A DNA stretch of 64,000 bases from Trichopria drosophilae (lineage: Eukaryota > Arthropoda > Insecta > Hymenoptera > Diapriidae), in assembly GCA_030407085.1 (NCBI GenBank), contig CM059582.1, forward strand, positions 16,411,501 to 16,475,500. The letters run 5' to 3'. The translations under genes and the position numbers were made by a program. Every line of letters begins with the position of its first letter. Position 1 is the stretch's first letter. Under the pieces are notes generated by a model that did no database searches, was not told the origin of the DNA, and worked only from the letters and a program-made list of their open reading frames with translations. This document shows, piece by piece, positions 32,557 to 45,774 of the stretch.

Positions 32557-33698
32557 AGGTTGCTTTTTTATTATATTAGTGCATGCCTTTTTGAGTTTTA
32601 TGCATAGTATCGTATTTCTTGATCTCCAATCATCCTGAATACTTTTTGGTTTACTGGGTAAATAATATTAAATTAAGTAAAAATTGTAAAATTAACAACA
32701 TAAACAAAGTTATACTAACAAAAAAAGTATTTCTTCTAACTGCTCTCGACTCAACTTTAGTTGAAGTTGTCAAGTACAATCTGTTCAGTGTAGTAATAAG
32801 TAAATATTTATTAAGTTTTGCTAAACTCTTTAATGTAAAAATGTTGATCAACTACAAAGGTAGATTTTATTTACTAGTAGAAAATTGGAAATTCTTTATA
32901 ATATGGTTTTGTTTATCTGTTGTTATTGTATTATCTAGGAAATTATTCAAACAAATCTTAATTTGAGGCTTATTTATATTTACTTACTAATTTTGATTGA
33001 TAATATTATTGTATAAACCAGAATTGAAATAAATCATTACAAGCAATTGTTTAAAATATTTTGTAACTTTATCCTTGTGCTGCCTTCAGCGTTCGTTAAC
33101 ACTGAATTTATTTTTAATTTTATGTTATTTTATATTATTCAAATGTTTAAAGTACTTTAGAACATTTGCGTTCTTTACGGACGTACTTAAACTGAAAAGA
33201 TTAACATTAAAATAATAAACAAAAAAAGGACATTTTACAGACTTTCTCTCTAACTGAACTTTGTAAACATATAATTTTGTTTTGTCGCGTTTATTATTTA
33301 CAACTAACATTCTAGATCCTATAATTTACGCTTTATTTATTTTTCATAATCCTAAATATTTATCTACAGTTTGTATTATATACGTTTGTAATTTACTATA
33401 TAGCCACACTAATGTGTTCGGTAGTATTTAGATTTCGTTATTTTTCATTTTAAAAAAAATTGTCATTATAGTTTTATTAACTAATACGGTAGTTAACAAC
33501 GTCAACCTTTAATTATCTAAAAATTTACCTTGGTTGTTGTTGTAGAATTTAAATTAAATTGCATTCATGTGTTAATAAGATTATAATATATCGAAGCTCG
33601 ATACGAAGACTAGGATATTTCAAATCTTACACAAAGACTAGGATTCGGCGTTAAGGCACAAAAACTAGGATAAGTGAACTTTTGCATAGAATAATAGG

Positions 33699-34213
33699 TG
33701 TTACGGATAGAATCGATGTTTTATCGACTGCGGGTACCCGGCGTAGGTTTTTCCCACAAAGGTGGTTTTCCTTACGCCATTGCACACCCGAATGGGAGTA
33801 CCTCTCAAAAAGAAGCAGGCCTGTTAGGTAAATTATGTAAAAGGCCCTTCGAAATGGTGACGATCTCGATACGATTATTTGTAATTCGAATAGTGTAATA
33901 TCGATATATATAAAACAACGTTGCAGTCTATTTAAATGTTCGAGAGTTCGAAAAAACGAACCAAGATGTGAAAAAGTGACGATCGAGTGGGCAGAGAACG
34001 TTCCGGAACCAGAGATTATAGGGGAGATCGCTCAGTTGGCTGAATTCAGCGTGCCGATTTTGAAAACGCCGTAAAGTGCCGGAACGGTAGAAGGTCAGGA
34101 AGTCCGCATCGCGATCGGGTCGTCACCGGTTGATCGCAATAAATTAATATGTTTTTAGTCGGCCGATCAAATCGTGGAGTTTTTATTTGAAGCCCTTCCA
34201 CCAGTCGTTTACA
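33699..34213 (+). mobile_element. Solo LTR (515 bp)
   Basis: Starts TGTTACGG and ends GTTTACA. It is flanked by the 5-bp duplication ATAGG (33694-33698 and 34214-34218) and is absent from the homologous site near 61672-61690. It contains a TATA box (TATATATAAAAC near 33903) and a CAATAAA signal near 34137, as a promoter-bearing LTR should. It was probably left by recombination between the two LTRs of an element; the family is not identified. No coding part remains. Confidence 0.85.
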
Positions 34214-35497
34214 ATAGGATTTATCATTTTTCGACACGAAGTCTAAGTCGTGTCAATTTCGACGCGAAGAAAAGGTTATTGCATTTCTTCGATGTTAAAA
34301 ATAGGATATCGGAACAACTAGATATAATAATAATAATAGTTTGTATTCCTAAATTGCAATTCTTCATTTTTTTGCATTAATGTATTACTAATAAATTTTC
34401 AAAGATTTGTAAATGAATATTAAGAGTATATAATGAAATAAAAATAAAAGAAAGATATAAATTAAAAGAGGAAAACAAAACCGGTAGGCCTAATCCATAG
34501 AAAAATTAAAAATTTCGATAACCGGTAAAAATAATTCAATTTCATAAAAAAAACAATGCATATTTTTCTTTCATATTATCAAACCTAACCTTTCTTCTCA
34601 AAATTTTCATAAATAAACAGACGTGCATCGTACTATAATAATATCGGAGGAAAACAAAAATGTATCGTAATAAATTATAAATTATCGTAAAATCCATGGA
34701 CCTTATGATTTCTAATTGTTCCTTGCGTTTTCTTTTATAAATTTTAATACTATTTCTTGGTTGTATCGTGAAACTACTACAGAATATTGATAAGTGTCAA
34801 TAATAGCTAAGGTTTTAAAAACAAAGAATCAAAAATTCTTTTAAAATACACACTTTCTTTCTTAAAATATTTCTGTTTAATGTATCTTCAATAGTTTTGT
34901 AATAAAAACATCTTTTTATTCTTGAAAAGATTTTTTGTTACCGTTAATAATCGATTCATTTCGATATGTTCAGTTTTTGTTAATAAATTCTCTTAAATAT
35001 TATTAGTAAGCAATTCAAATATAAAGATTCATATTTTCCGGTAAAAAAATATATCTAAGAAACAACAAAATACATGAATATGATAGTTTGTTATACAAAT
35101 GATTTTACTACAAATTATTGATGTTATTACAAATAAAAAATTTTCAGGAATGAAACTGTCTTCTTTCACAATGAATTTTTGTTTCTTCTGCTTAAACATT
35201 AGGTATTCTTAAAATATAACTTACGAATACTCTATTCTTTTCACTATATGTATATCTCGGAAATAGTATTAGAAATTGTAAAAGAAACACGCAGAGAACA
35301 ACTATATATCATAAACGCAGTAGATTATATGAGATTTTTAAAAAAATTGAAAAGAAAATGAAAAATTTCTTTTTGTCTTTCTCGATGGATGTTATCAATT
35401 AAATGTTGTCTAGGGTCCATCAGTGGATTTTGATGCATCATAGTAATAGACATATTTTCCTACATTACTACTTACAGAATGTCAAACAAGTTATACA

Positions 35498-35720
35498 GTT
35501 AAAGTCCAGGTATATAAACCAATTCAGTTCATTGCCGCCCCGTCATATTTACCAAAAGAAGGGGCGCGCTGCTTCTCCCACTTCCGTCATTCTTCATGAC
35601 GTCAGCAGGCTCTTCCTAAGGCCCCAGTCTTCAAAGTTGGGAAACGAGAGAGCAGCGACAGATAAATATAACGAGGCGAAACCGGGAGTATATACTGGGC
35701 CATAAATATTGCGAGATGCA
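35498..35720 (+). promoter_or_regulatory. GC-richer block with TATA and CRE motifs, present twice
   Basis: TATATAAACC at 35511, TGACGTCA (a perfect CRE palindrome) near 35598, and a second TATAAATA downstream, within an island of higher GC. The same elements are kept at about 62935-63160. No downstream gene is recognised, so it may be an old promoter or LTR remnant. Confidence 0.35.
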
Positions 35721-36531
35721 ATTATACCGGGACTCAACACTAATTGAGAATTGATCGAGAATTATTGGAAACATCTTCTTTAGGAATTCTTCCCGCAAAG
35801 GGGATGTTCTGTAATTTGGTATACAGGGGTTTTCGAGGGTGCTGATAACGAATACTTTATGAGATTTGCAAAATTCAAAATGGCTGATCTAATATCGCCA
35901 GAAGTTTGGAAAACTGTCATGTTTTTTTTAATCGAACCATGACCGCTGCTGTACTTGGTGTCGGTTTCTGCAGTTTCTACATTTCATACACAAATGTGAA
36001 GTATGGCTCCATCTTCTTAAGTCGATTTGCAGATCTCGCAAAATCTTTGCGTTTCCGCCCGTTAAATAATAAATACAAAAAAAAAATAAATAAATTGTTT
36101 CCATAAATTGATTTCACAAGCGGAATCGCTTGGCATTCCATTACAGAATAATAGTATATGAAAATTACCAGCGCGATTTCGTCGGTCAAATCTGTAATAA
36201 ATCGATTACCTAAGTTGATTGCTTTTCCATTAGCTTATTTACTCGTGTCAATCTGAAATTTACATAAAAAGTCATATTGATCGGTTCATATCCGGACATT
36301 GTATTAACGCTTAACTGATTTAATGAGAATATATTGTTTTGTGGAGGTGCATCCCCTGAATTTGATGATACTCTCATCGATCAACTGAACTTTACGTACA
36401 TTTCAGGAATTGTTAACATTCATTTTGCCCGAATATTCTACTACTCAATTATAATTTCTTATAAATTTGTCAATAAAGATTTGGAAATAACATGATTAGC
36501 ATGTGCTGAGTGATTAAGGAAAACAAAATTA

Positions 36532-36721
36532 AAATAATGATACATATTAGCAATATTTAAATCACATTTGCAATGAAAATGTTACTACCCTATATGAGAA
36601 TTGATATACTTATTTGTATATGTCTGTATTGGACGTACACTCATATACAATCAAAAAGAGCTTTTAAAAAAACCCTTCTCAAAAAAGATCATCCTTTAGA
36701 CGTGATTAAACAGAAACCTCC
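36532..36721. other. AT-rich spacer
   Basis: No gene or repeat recognised. Confidence 0.5.
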
Positions 36722-37012
36722 CACTCTCTACATTTGAATTAGTTAATAACTACTAATTAAAAAATGAAAAGTGCACCATTAATTCAATTAGTAAAGTTTT
36801 TTACTAATAAACAATTAAAAACTACTTATATATTTCTAAATCTAAAACCTACTAATCTAAGATATTCAATTTCTACTTTTAGGGAAGTAATATTGTATTA
36901 ATAAATTACTAGTTTTGTACCTACTATTGTCCAGTAAAAAAATTATTATTTGATAGTAACCCACATTTCATTGTAGATTAGTAGTTTTCAGTTAATTCAG
37001 ATTTAGAGAGCA
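36722..37012 (+). repeat. MITE copy M2
   Basis: About 290 bp with ends ACTCTCTACATTTGAATTAG and TTCAGATTTAGAGAG. The internal ACTAAT-rich sequence resembles M1, M3 and M4, but the flanks differ, so it is an independent insertion. Confidence 0.6.
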
Positions 37013-39070
37013 GCCATAGATATAATAGTTCTAGTAAAGTTAATATTGACAAACTTACAATGTCTTCATTATTAAGAAATGCGTTTATACAGTTAATTCG
37101 GAAGTTTTGAATTCACTTAAAAATTTTAATCTTTGAAATTAATAAATCCATTTAATTGTATTAAAACTATGTTATTCTCAACTAACTAAACTAGCTCAAA
37201 TAAATGGTATGTTTTATTGAACAACCACATAAACAGTTTCATAGTTAATATATATTTGATGAAAATAAATTTGTTATTTCCTAATATTTCCTGCGCATAC
37301 TGAAATAACCATACTTATTGACGATAAAGGAATGTTTAATCAGTGTTAGCCTTCCGAACGTAAACCTCTGATTTTAAGAAATTTGGATATGTTATACAAC
37401 ATCAAAAACCAACTGATACGTATTTCTTTTAGCGGCGTAAATACATTTTTCTATTTGCACCCCTATTTTGAGAGAACTGTTTCACTTTCTAAATATGTTT
37501 TTTGGCTGATAAAAACAAGATAAATGTCTCTGAGTTTTTCGTTTTTTAGCATGTATTCAAATTTGATAAAAATCACGATTGACATTTTGTTTGCTTTCCT
37601 TGCAAAACATTTTTAATATTTGAAAAGGTTAATATTAAAATCACAAATAAGAAAAACATTTTACACAATTTTTTTGCTAACTGAGAGATACATTTTATAA
37701 TCATTGTAAATGTATAATAATTGTGATAACTATATAGTTATTGTTCTTCATTATTTTATATTATAAAAATAAAAATTGTAATGCACATTTTACGACTTCC
37801 GAAGGTAATTAACGACGCCATCCAATAATGATTCAATCACATTTGCCTTGAATTCATTGGAAATAATTACCAACATTTTTTGTATATTTGACCATATTCT
37901 AAAAATGTCAGGTTTTAGGATTCAAATTTTTTTAAAATTAAAGGTTATTTTACGGCGAATGATTCCACAGATTTGTCTAATCCGAGTCTATTTTGAAATG
38001 TTCATCTATGATTACAATTGCTGTTGTTTATTTCATAATAATATTTTCGATAGAAAAAAAAAATTATTTTGTAATATTTGTGCAATTTTGTGTGCTTTTT
38101 ATATTATATTGTATTCTCTGTATTTTATAGTATTTTTGAATTGTATTTTTCTTACCACAAAGTATAATAATGATTAAAAACATCAGACAATTTTAAACGC
38201 AGGAAAATGTTGTGTCTTGTTTCAATTTTGTTTGTGTTTTTCTTTTGTACGATGTCCGCTAACCTGTTTTCGAATTTCATAAAAAGGAAAGAAGACCCTA
38301 CGTGTATATTGTCATTAAATGACGCAAACTTCAGCACGCAACACTATCGGTTCTTTTTAAGAAGTGTCGTTTACAATCCTAATATTATAGAAAAGGTTTG
38401 GAAAAGAAGATATTATAAGATGAACTTTCAAAATAATCGAAATTTGGAATCCCTTTTTAACCCACCAAGTCCTAAATGTCAATTTTCATTAACTAATTTT
38501 TCATATTATCTTTAAAAATTCAAAAATTCGGACAAAAAAGTTGAAAAAAATTATTTTACTTATATCAATGCATCAAAATCATTGATAATAACTTCAAAGA
38601 TTTTTTCCTATTTATAGAATTTCATGTTATATTATTTACATGTTACACAGCTATTGTTTATTATGTTTACAAATTGAAATATTATTTACATAATTATCTT
38701 GCGTCATCGTGTTTATATTAGGAGTAATACTTTTTCGATAGCAAAGTAAGTTCTAACATAATACATATTAGCGAAAATGACTAAATTGTCGTGACATTAA
38801 CGTAATGTAAATTAGATTAACGTTACTAGTCCCCAGCAAACATAATAATTCCAAACTAATTTACATATTAGAAAAAAATCAGTTAACAAGGAATTTGATG
38901 TTATATAATGTCATAAATGACATCGAATTATAATATCATAAATGACATCGAATTATAATATCATAACATACGTGCAAAGTATTAACTACGATTTATATAT
39001 AATCTAATTTTATATTTTATTTATATTTGCAAATCGTAAATATACAATGAAAGCAATACAGTCATCACAA
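37013..39070 (-). repeat. Right arm of the large inverted duplication
   Basis: Bases 37230-39070 are the reverse complement of 9760-11930; 37013-37229 is unassigned AT-rich DNA. Near 38915-38965 a ~25-bp unit (ATAAATGACATCGAATTATA) is tandemly doubled, which the left arm lacks. No gene. Confidence 0.8.
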
Positions 39071-39407
39071 ATATGAATAAAAAAATTAATCGAAATTATT
39101 AATAATTTTTAATAATTATAATAATTTTTATCATACAAATTTTTTAATTTTAAACTTTATTCTTTTTGAGAAAAAAATATACTTTATTATAAATAACAAT
39201 ATGGACGACATTACAAGAGTGGGACTAAAATTGCTGACCATTTTTTCTGAATTTAGAATCCTGAAATATAGTAATGATTATATACCCATGAATGTTAGAC
39301 CCATTTTCTTTATTTAATACTCTTTTTAAATGACAATTTGAGAAATCCCTTTTGTATTTCATATCTTTGGGCCCCAGAAATAAAACATTTGTTTTTGTTG
39401 CCTGCAG
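39071..39407. other. AT-rich DNA and intron remnant of bZIP copy C
   Basis: From about 39240 it matches the copy A intron up to an acceptor CTGCAG at 39407. No exon 1 or promoter is present upstream. Confidence 0.6.
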
Positions 39408-40344
39408 CTTTCAGTTATCCTACAAATTTGAAAGTACTGCATCAACGGAGTGTTATATAAAAACTGGTTTGGACTTGTCCGTCAAAACATCTGATGTGGG
39501 AGAATGCAAAAGGAGAGATTTTGTGGACTCATCAGCACCTTCGACATCTGCTTTGCGCGAAGAAAAAAGTCAAGTGTTCCAACTCCAGATGGATCTCTCA
39601 TTCAATCATTACCAACAACAGGAATACGTGATATCTAGGCCTTCATATTTTCCTCCTCAAATATGTCAAATAAGCCCATCAGATGCTCGAACATACATGA
39701 TCACGCCACCATCCGATTCGGAGCCTCCAAAGACATTGGACACGATACGTTGTTTGATCAAAGGAATCTGGATAGGACACCAATCACCTTTCGATACCAA
39801 TTAGCATACCAATGCCATTTGTACCCGTATCACGAGTGAGCGTTGTAGATCCACCCTGAGTTATGCCACAAATTCCGTTTCCAATGAGTTCAATCCGAAT
39901 GGTTTTGTGCCAGCAAAAGTTATACAAACGGAATCTCGAAAAATATCGCGGCCATTCAAAGCTTATCCAACGAAACAATTATGTCCGGGAGTCGCGACCG
40001 CCCATTTGTCCAATAGCGGCGAGGAGACATTTAACGACTTTCGAAATAGAATGATCGAAAATTTGAGAAAATCGAACGAGGGTACCAACCCAAAAATGCG
40101 AAGGACAAAAAGTCCTAGCAGTGCACCGTCAAGTGCCGTCGATGAAAAAACAGAGGAATATTTGGAGAAAAGAAAAAAAAATAATGCCGCCGCAAAAAGA
40201 TCAAGGGACAACAAGCGTGCTAAAGAGGATGAAATTACCATGAGAGAAGCGTATTTCGAAATGCAAAACATTAGATTGAAATACGAACTTTTTATTTGGA
40301 AGAATGAAGTAGCGGGATTGAAGTGCATGATAAGAGTCCAGTGA
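39408..40344 (+). pseudogene. bZIP copy C
   Basis: The only copy besides A not split by a transposon. It carries the whole exon-2 coding stretch, but the start codon is ACG, a 1-base loss near 39745 shifts the frame (reading ends at 39804), and the C-terminal half is open in another frame (39907-40344). That half keeps YLEKRKKNNAAAKRSRDNKR and the following zipper-like helix, with IRVQ replacing the IRDH end of copy A. It serves as the uninterrupted reference that dates the insertions in copy B. Not expected to make protein. Confidence 0.82.
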
Positions 40345-41779
40345 TGAACAATTGTATCTTATATTAATGTGATACATAGCTGCATAAGTTAATACAAGAA
40401 TTTTGTTTGGGGGAGAAATTGTAAGAATTGTTGAAGAAATTCATTGATATAAAATACCAAGTCTAAATTGTGATACGAATCGAAATGATGAAATACCTAT
40501 CGATCTAAATTTATTCGGTAGATTTATAGGTTTACTACTATCAATTACATTTGTACTTTGAGTCACTATTATAAGTTCTGTTAGAAATTGTATGGATGTT
40601 AGTCAATTGAGTTATGACGAGAAAGCATAGCATAATGTTGTTACTATCGCTTTAAAGACTGATATTATATATGACTTGATAATAATAAAAAAACTAGTTT
40701 TTTCTAAAATGTGTTCTTTCTTATTTTATGCTGTTTGTTATTGGGAAAAGTTTTTGAATGTTTTAAATGAAATGTATACAAAAGATACACAAAATAATTT
40801 TTAAAAAATTTGAATTTTATGCAGAGATTGACATTATCGACAAAACAATTATCCGATGCTGTTGATAATGTCAATTCCTTATAAGAAAATTTAGTGTAGC
40901 CTCAATTGTCTACAAATGACGTAATTTCATTCAATAATATAATTTATATTCTCGAATTGCAATTCTAAAACCGCATACAATTATTACAAAAATGCATTTT
41001 TAAAAGTAACCCAAGATATTATCGTCCGAGTCAGGATCTGTTCCAGGATAAAAATTAATACTTTCTACTTGGGGATTATTTTACGAAGAGTCGGTAAATT
41101 TTCAGCCGGCAAGGCCAATTTCTACTTTAATAAATGTTGCAGTTATTGGAATTGCAGTTTCAAAGGTTTCTTTTAAAGAATCAACGAATTTTCAATTAAT
41201 TGCGTTAGAAATATTGATTTTCAGTTCTAATATTCAACTACATCGAAGGCTGTAGTTCTGAATTACAAAAATTTGTCAGGTTTCGGAAAAATACTATGAT
41301 CTTAAAACAGTCGATCACTTTGCGAACGAAACGTGATCCAAAATTAAATGCGTTCCTAAAAAGGATCTCAATTATATGTACTTTTACGACCCTCTTAAGA
41401 CTTCTTTACGAGGTCGTAAGTAGGAGATATCTTCGGGCAAAGTTGTGAAAAATTTCTTCAAGAGTTAAACATTTTGTAAAAACTGCATTTGTAACAAACG
41501 AAAACATCTCTTTGAATGTTTTGTAAGATAGGAATGTGCAATTGAATTTAAATGATCTACCTAATTAATATTTTTATGATCTGAAATTCCTTAGATTGTT
41601 CTGGTTACACATTTCTTGACTTCTTCAATCAGAGATGATATCAGAATTCGATAAAGGTATATATTAGAAAGATTATGCAAGTGTCATCATCCCGGAGAAA
41701 GACTAACTGTTATCAATTTGTATAATCAGCACATTTAAATCTAGGTTATTATCACCAAATATAAAATATAAGTCTATTA
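40345..41779 (+). other. Downstream flank of bZIP copy C
   Basis: Collinear with 29779-31389. It has a distinct ~150-bp piece near 41290-41450. No gene. Confidence 0.65.
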
Positions 41780-42071
41780 CCCTCTAAACTGGAATTAATC
41801 AAATACGACTTATCTACAGCGAAAAGTGGGTTACTATCAATTAGTAAGTTTTTTATAATACTATAAAAATGCTATATAATACTAATTCACTGTAGTAAAA
41901 TCCTACTAATCTGCAAGTTGATATTGACTTTTTAATTTAGTAGTTTGTAGAATTAGTAACAAATTAGTAGGTTTTAACTTTTTATTAGCCAAAATGATTA
42001 ATAATTCAATTGGTAACTTACTTTTCATTTCCTTATTAGTAGTTTTTAATTCATTCAGATTTAGAGAGTAA
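41780..42071 (+). repeat. MITE copy M3
   Basis: Ends CCCTCTAAACTGGAATTAAT and TTCAGATTTAGAGAG, with TTA/TAA at the edges. Homologous in position to M1 and M4. Confidence 0.6.
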
Positions 42072-42440
42072 GAATAAATATATATTGTTAAGATTGCATT
42101 TTTTAGTTCTTTTTAGAAATTAGTTAGGTAATTATTTTGTTAGAATTAATTTAATATCAATATGCATGCACTATGTTTCCTAGAAAATACTGAAGAAATT
42201 AATTGAGAACTGGTCATTAAGTTCTAATCGTGTCCAATGTTTATAAATAAACGTTATTGGAAAAAAAGCAAATAAAGAACAAGAAAAGGACGTCATAGAT
42301 AATGATATTGAAATATGAAAAGTTTCGAAAATGATAATGAATCAGAGAATACCAAAGTCAATTTGGTATGCGGATTTTGCATTTAAACGGTCAGGTTATG
42401 CTTACCATAATTTTCCCTTTCAGTCACGTAATTAGGATAA
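42072..42440. other. Non-coding flank
   Basis: Bases 42400-42440 (CCCTTTCAGTCACGTAATTA) match 50283-50310 in inverse orientation. No gene. Confidence 0.5.
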
Positions 42441-42574
42441 TACACTCAAAAAAAATTCTGGTTAAAACAACTAGAATTCTGGTTATTTTAACCAGAAAGT
42501 ATGATTAAATAGGCCCTTACTATTTTTCTAGTTGAAATAACTAGAAATTCTGGTTAGTGGCTTTCTGGTAATTA

Positions 42575-45168
42575 CAGTAGACTCCCGCGTTAGTGGCGTC
42601 CCGCATTAGTGGCGTCCCGCGTTAGTGACGCGATGGAACCCCGCGTTAGTGGCGCTTCTCGGAATCTTTCCATCCCCACCATGTCGCCAGCTGCCTGAGG
42701 GGCGTGGTCTAATAAGGTACGGGCCCCAGGCGCGTGATTTGAATTAAGGGACGAAAAATATTACATTTTCTACATTCAAATTTAGTATTTTATTTTTGTT
42801 TAGTGCGAGACGCAGTATTGTTATTGTAATTATACCCCTGCGTAATTGTTATTGCAAAAGGACATGATCTATGTTAGATGAATTATTTCGATTACAGTTT
42901 TACTACCGCACGGTAATGTTAGATCTAAAATCTTCTTGTTTCATGATTCAAAATCTTCACATGTACGTGTAAGGAACTTAACATTTGCTGGCAAGCACTT
43001 CAGCGAAGGGATCCTTTATTCGTTGACTAAATTCTTTTACTCCCAGCCATTGGGTACAAATTTGTTAAATGCGTTTCATATATGTTCGAATTTATTTGTT
43101 TTAATTGAAATTAAATACATTAAAAGTGAAAGAACCGGATATATTCTTTTAGGAATCAGACCTGTAGCAAGCGCCACGTATAATTTATACGAATGAGCCT
43201 TCGCTTCGGTTAATAGTTAAAATTAATGTTTTTGGGTTCTTAGCATGCAACTGTCTTGAACATAGGCAGGAATTCTCATATCTACTTCTTTTTCTTTATT
43301 TCATTCATATAGAGAGTAAATTAAATATTATGTGTACGTGTAAGGAAATGTTTAACAAGTAAAATAAAAAAATGTGAATAAGTGTAATATTGTAAATGTG
43401 TTGTTTAAAGCTGCGATGCGAAATTATGTTTAGAATTGTTAGTTTTTAAATTATTTTTATGAGATATTGTTAATTATTTTTTTCTTTATTTTTAATTGTT
43501 CATGCTATTTTATTAAATAAATAAATAAAAAAATTTTCATTATGTGGAAGAACTGAAATGATACATATTTACATGTGTAACGAATTATATTTATTTACAT
43601 CAACATTTATTTATTTTGCATCTTATCATGAGGACATCAATTTAAACTATATAATTTATGACGAGAATAATTTTTGGACAGCAATGATTTCACGAACTTT
43701 ATTTCGGAGTCTTCCTACCGACAGAAGCTCTCCTGCAGTAACATCCCAACGAGTTTGCAGCCATTTGTACAGCTTATCGCTTCCTCTGTACGCCTCCATC
43801 TCGGAAACTTGATTAGTACTGGCTGTTTCCATCACCCATGGGTCGTCATCGGTGCCGCAATCTTCTTCAACTTCCTCTTCTTCTTCTTTTTCAGCCACTT
43901 CTTCCGTCTCAAGTTCAAAGTCCTGACCTGTGATAGTAGAGGCAATTTCTTCTAAACTCTGCACAATCCAGCCGCAATCGTTGTGGTCACTATTTAGCCA
44001 TGTCGTTGTCTCGTGTAATTCTAAGGGCATTTGCATAGCACGATTTGCTAAGTGACAAATGTCCTCAACCTTAACATCATCTTGGGATATTTCTCGTGGC
44101 TGATTGCTCCAAAGATTAGAACATGCATTCGCTAATTTCCGTTTTTCTACACAATCCCGTGCTCAAGCAATAGTCCTAATACAATTGAGGAGAATCCATT
44201 TTTTAAGGACCTCTTGTATTTTTCTTGGCCTTCTGTCTCTTCATCCAATAAAAGTTCTCTAAGATATATCCTCTTGTAATGTCTTTTCATTGCGATAATT
44301 ACTCCCTGATCCATCGGTTGGATGAGAGAAGTCATATTGGGAGGAAAATATTTCACCACACAACAAGGATCTATTGCATTCAGTTCTGCTGCTTTTGGAT
44401 GAGATGGAGCATTATCCAAAAGGAGGAGAAATTTTTCATTCTCATTACACATTTTCTCCTTAATTGCGGGCAAGTAAACGGTAGTACACCAATGACGGAA
44501 TACTATGGCATCCATCCAGCTACTTTTTTGGTGGGTGTATTCAAGGGGAAGCTTTTCAACACCCTTAAAACACCGAGGCTTTTTGTATTGACCGATAACT
44601 AATAGGGGGATTTTGTGATTTCCCGATGCGTTTGAACAAGTCATCACAGTCACACGGTCTTTTGCCAGTTTAAACCCAGCTGCATTTTTTTCATTTGTTG
44701 AAGCTAGTGTTTTCCTAGGCAATTCCTTCCACTGTCGCCCAGTTTCGTCTGCATTATAAATGTGATCTTGATCAAATCCTTCGGCTTCGATGAAAGCACG
44801 AAGCTCTCTCGAAAAGTTCACACTCCCTTCAAAATCAGGTGATAATTTTTCCCCCCTGTACAGAAAGCTGTCGAATGCCATGTCTTTCCTTAAAGCGAGA
44901 AAGCCAGCCAGAACTTGCGACGAAATTTGAATATATATTCAAACTTTCGTTTATAATCAAGGCTTTTTCCTTTAATAAAGTTCCTCCTACAGGAATGCCA
45001 GCCTCTCTATTTTGTGAAAACCAGCTAAATGAAATATTTCTGAGCACAGAGTTAATTAATCAAATTATCTAAAAGATATCTAAAAGATATCTTATGCAAC
45101 ACTTTTAAAGACCTAGAAGACGTCTTTAGGGAAAAAGATATCTTTTTACATCGGAACCGAGTCTACTG
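42575..45168 (-). mobile_element. Tigger (pogo-type) DNA transposon, decayed
   Basis: The ends CAGTAGACTC and GAGTCTACTG are flanked by TA on both sides (42573-42574 and 45169-45170). The left end carries four near-repeats of CCCGCGTTAGTGGCG (42586-42650). It encodes a broken jerky/Tigger-like transposase on the minus strand. Confidence 0.82.
43656..45047 (-). pseudogene. Tigger/jerky-like transposase, frameshifted
   Basis: Three collinear minus frames. 45047-44835 carries a CENP-B-type helix-turn-helix (ASSGWLSRFKERHGIRQLSV). 44881-44147 is the DDE_1 catalytic core with YNADETGRQWKELP, LLLLDNAPSHP and NMTSLIQPMDQGVI. 44036-43656 is an acidic C-terminal tail (EEEEEVEEDCGTDDD). The first shift falls at a run of G near 44850 and the second near 44155. 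The N-terminal DNA-binding half is missing, since only about 120 bp lie between the frame and the right end. Confidence 0.85.
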
Positions 45169-45322
45169 TACAATGGTTTTTTCTTGTAAGCCTTACTAGA
45201 ATTTCTGGTGATGATAACCAGAATATTTTACCAGAAATTCTGGTTAATAGTTTGCTGGTAAATCTAATCGTTTGTTCTGGTAAGCTTTACCAGTAATTCT
45301 GGTTATCAGTTTCCGCAGAGTA

Positions 45323-45774
45323 TTTCTTACATTTATGTTTAGCGAAATGCGACAGAAATAAGAAAATCTCAAAATGTCAAGTGTTCTGATTGGTCATATT
45401 GGAAAAGGCATTTCCTTAACGTGAATGTACCCCTTCAGATCCTTCACATGATAGGGTAGGGGTATAGGCTTTGAGCACGACCTGAGGAATTTGTTAGCAA
45501 TGGTACGTCGCGCTCGTGGCGACAATAGTGTGCACTTTTCCGACGTCATTTTTACGGCTGAGATGTATCTACGTATACGTAAACCAACGCTAACACGTGA
45601 ATTAACGTTTAGGCCAGTTGGCTTTCTTGTTCATTTAGAAAGCAAATATTCTTCTTTTAAAAAAGTACTGGTGCATCCGTCCACAGATTCAGCAGGAATT
45701 TTAATAATCACAAAACTCCGAAAAAATAAACTCCTGATTTCGGAGCTCAACACTAGAAATAGATGTATATGTAC
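45323..45774. other. Unassigned stretch
   Basis: The plus frame 45491-45778 has no recognised motif. Position beside the Mutator-like fragment suggests it is part of the same remnant, but nothing proves this. Confidence 0.3.

Larger units (their letters stand above)
32086..36531 (+). repeat. Segmental duplication SD1
   Basis: Non-coding block collinear with 60598-63912, over 90% alike by eye. Relative to the second copy it has an extra ~450 bp at 32363-32815, a solo LTR at 33699-34213 and an extra ~120 bp at 35757-35877. It lacks a ~37-bp insert found near 63376. Short frames inside are not conserved as proteins. Confidence 0.88.
42441..45322. repeat. ACCAGAATT-repeat element, split by a Tigger element
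   Basis: 42441-42574 and 45169-45322 are filled with AATTCTGGTTA/TAACCAGAATT units in both orientations. The outer edges are ATACACTCAAAA and, inverted, ATACTCTGCGG. This is probably a non-autonomous foldback element. The Tigger element lies in its middle. Confidence 0.55.

Noticed and set aside
33698..34380. Frames in and around the solo LTR
   Set aside because: They cross LTR borders and are absent from the homologous empty site.
42936..43196. 86-codon frame inside the Tigger element
   Set aside because: It lies in the non-coding part, on the strand opposite the transposase, with no motif.
45061..45150. AAAGATATCTTTT-type repeats resembling those at 1230-1310
   Set aside because: Short AT palindromes recur by chance in this composition; there was no consistent border or spacing.
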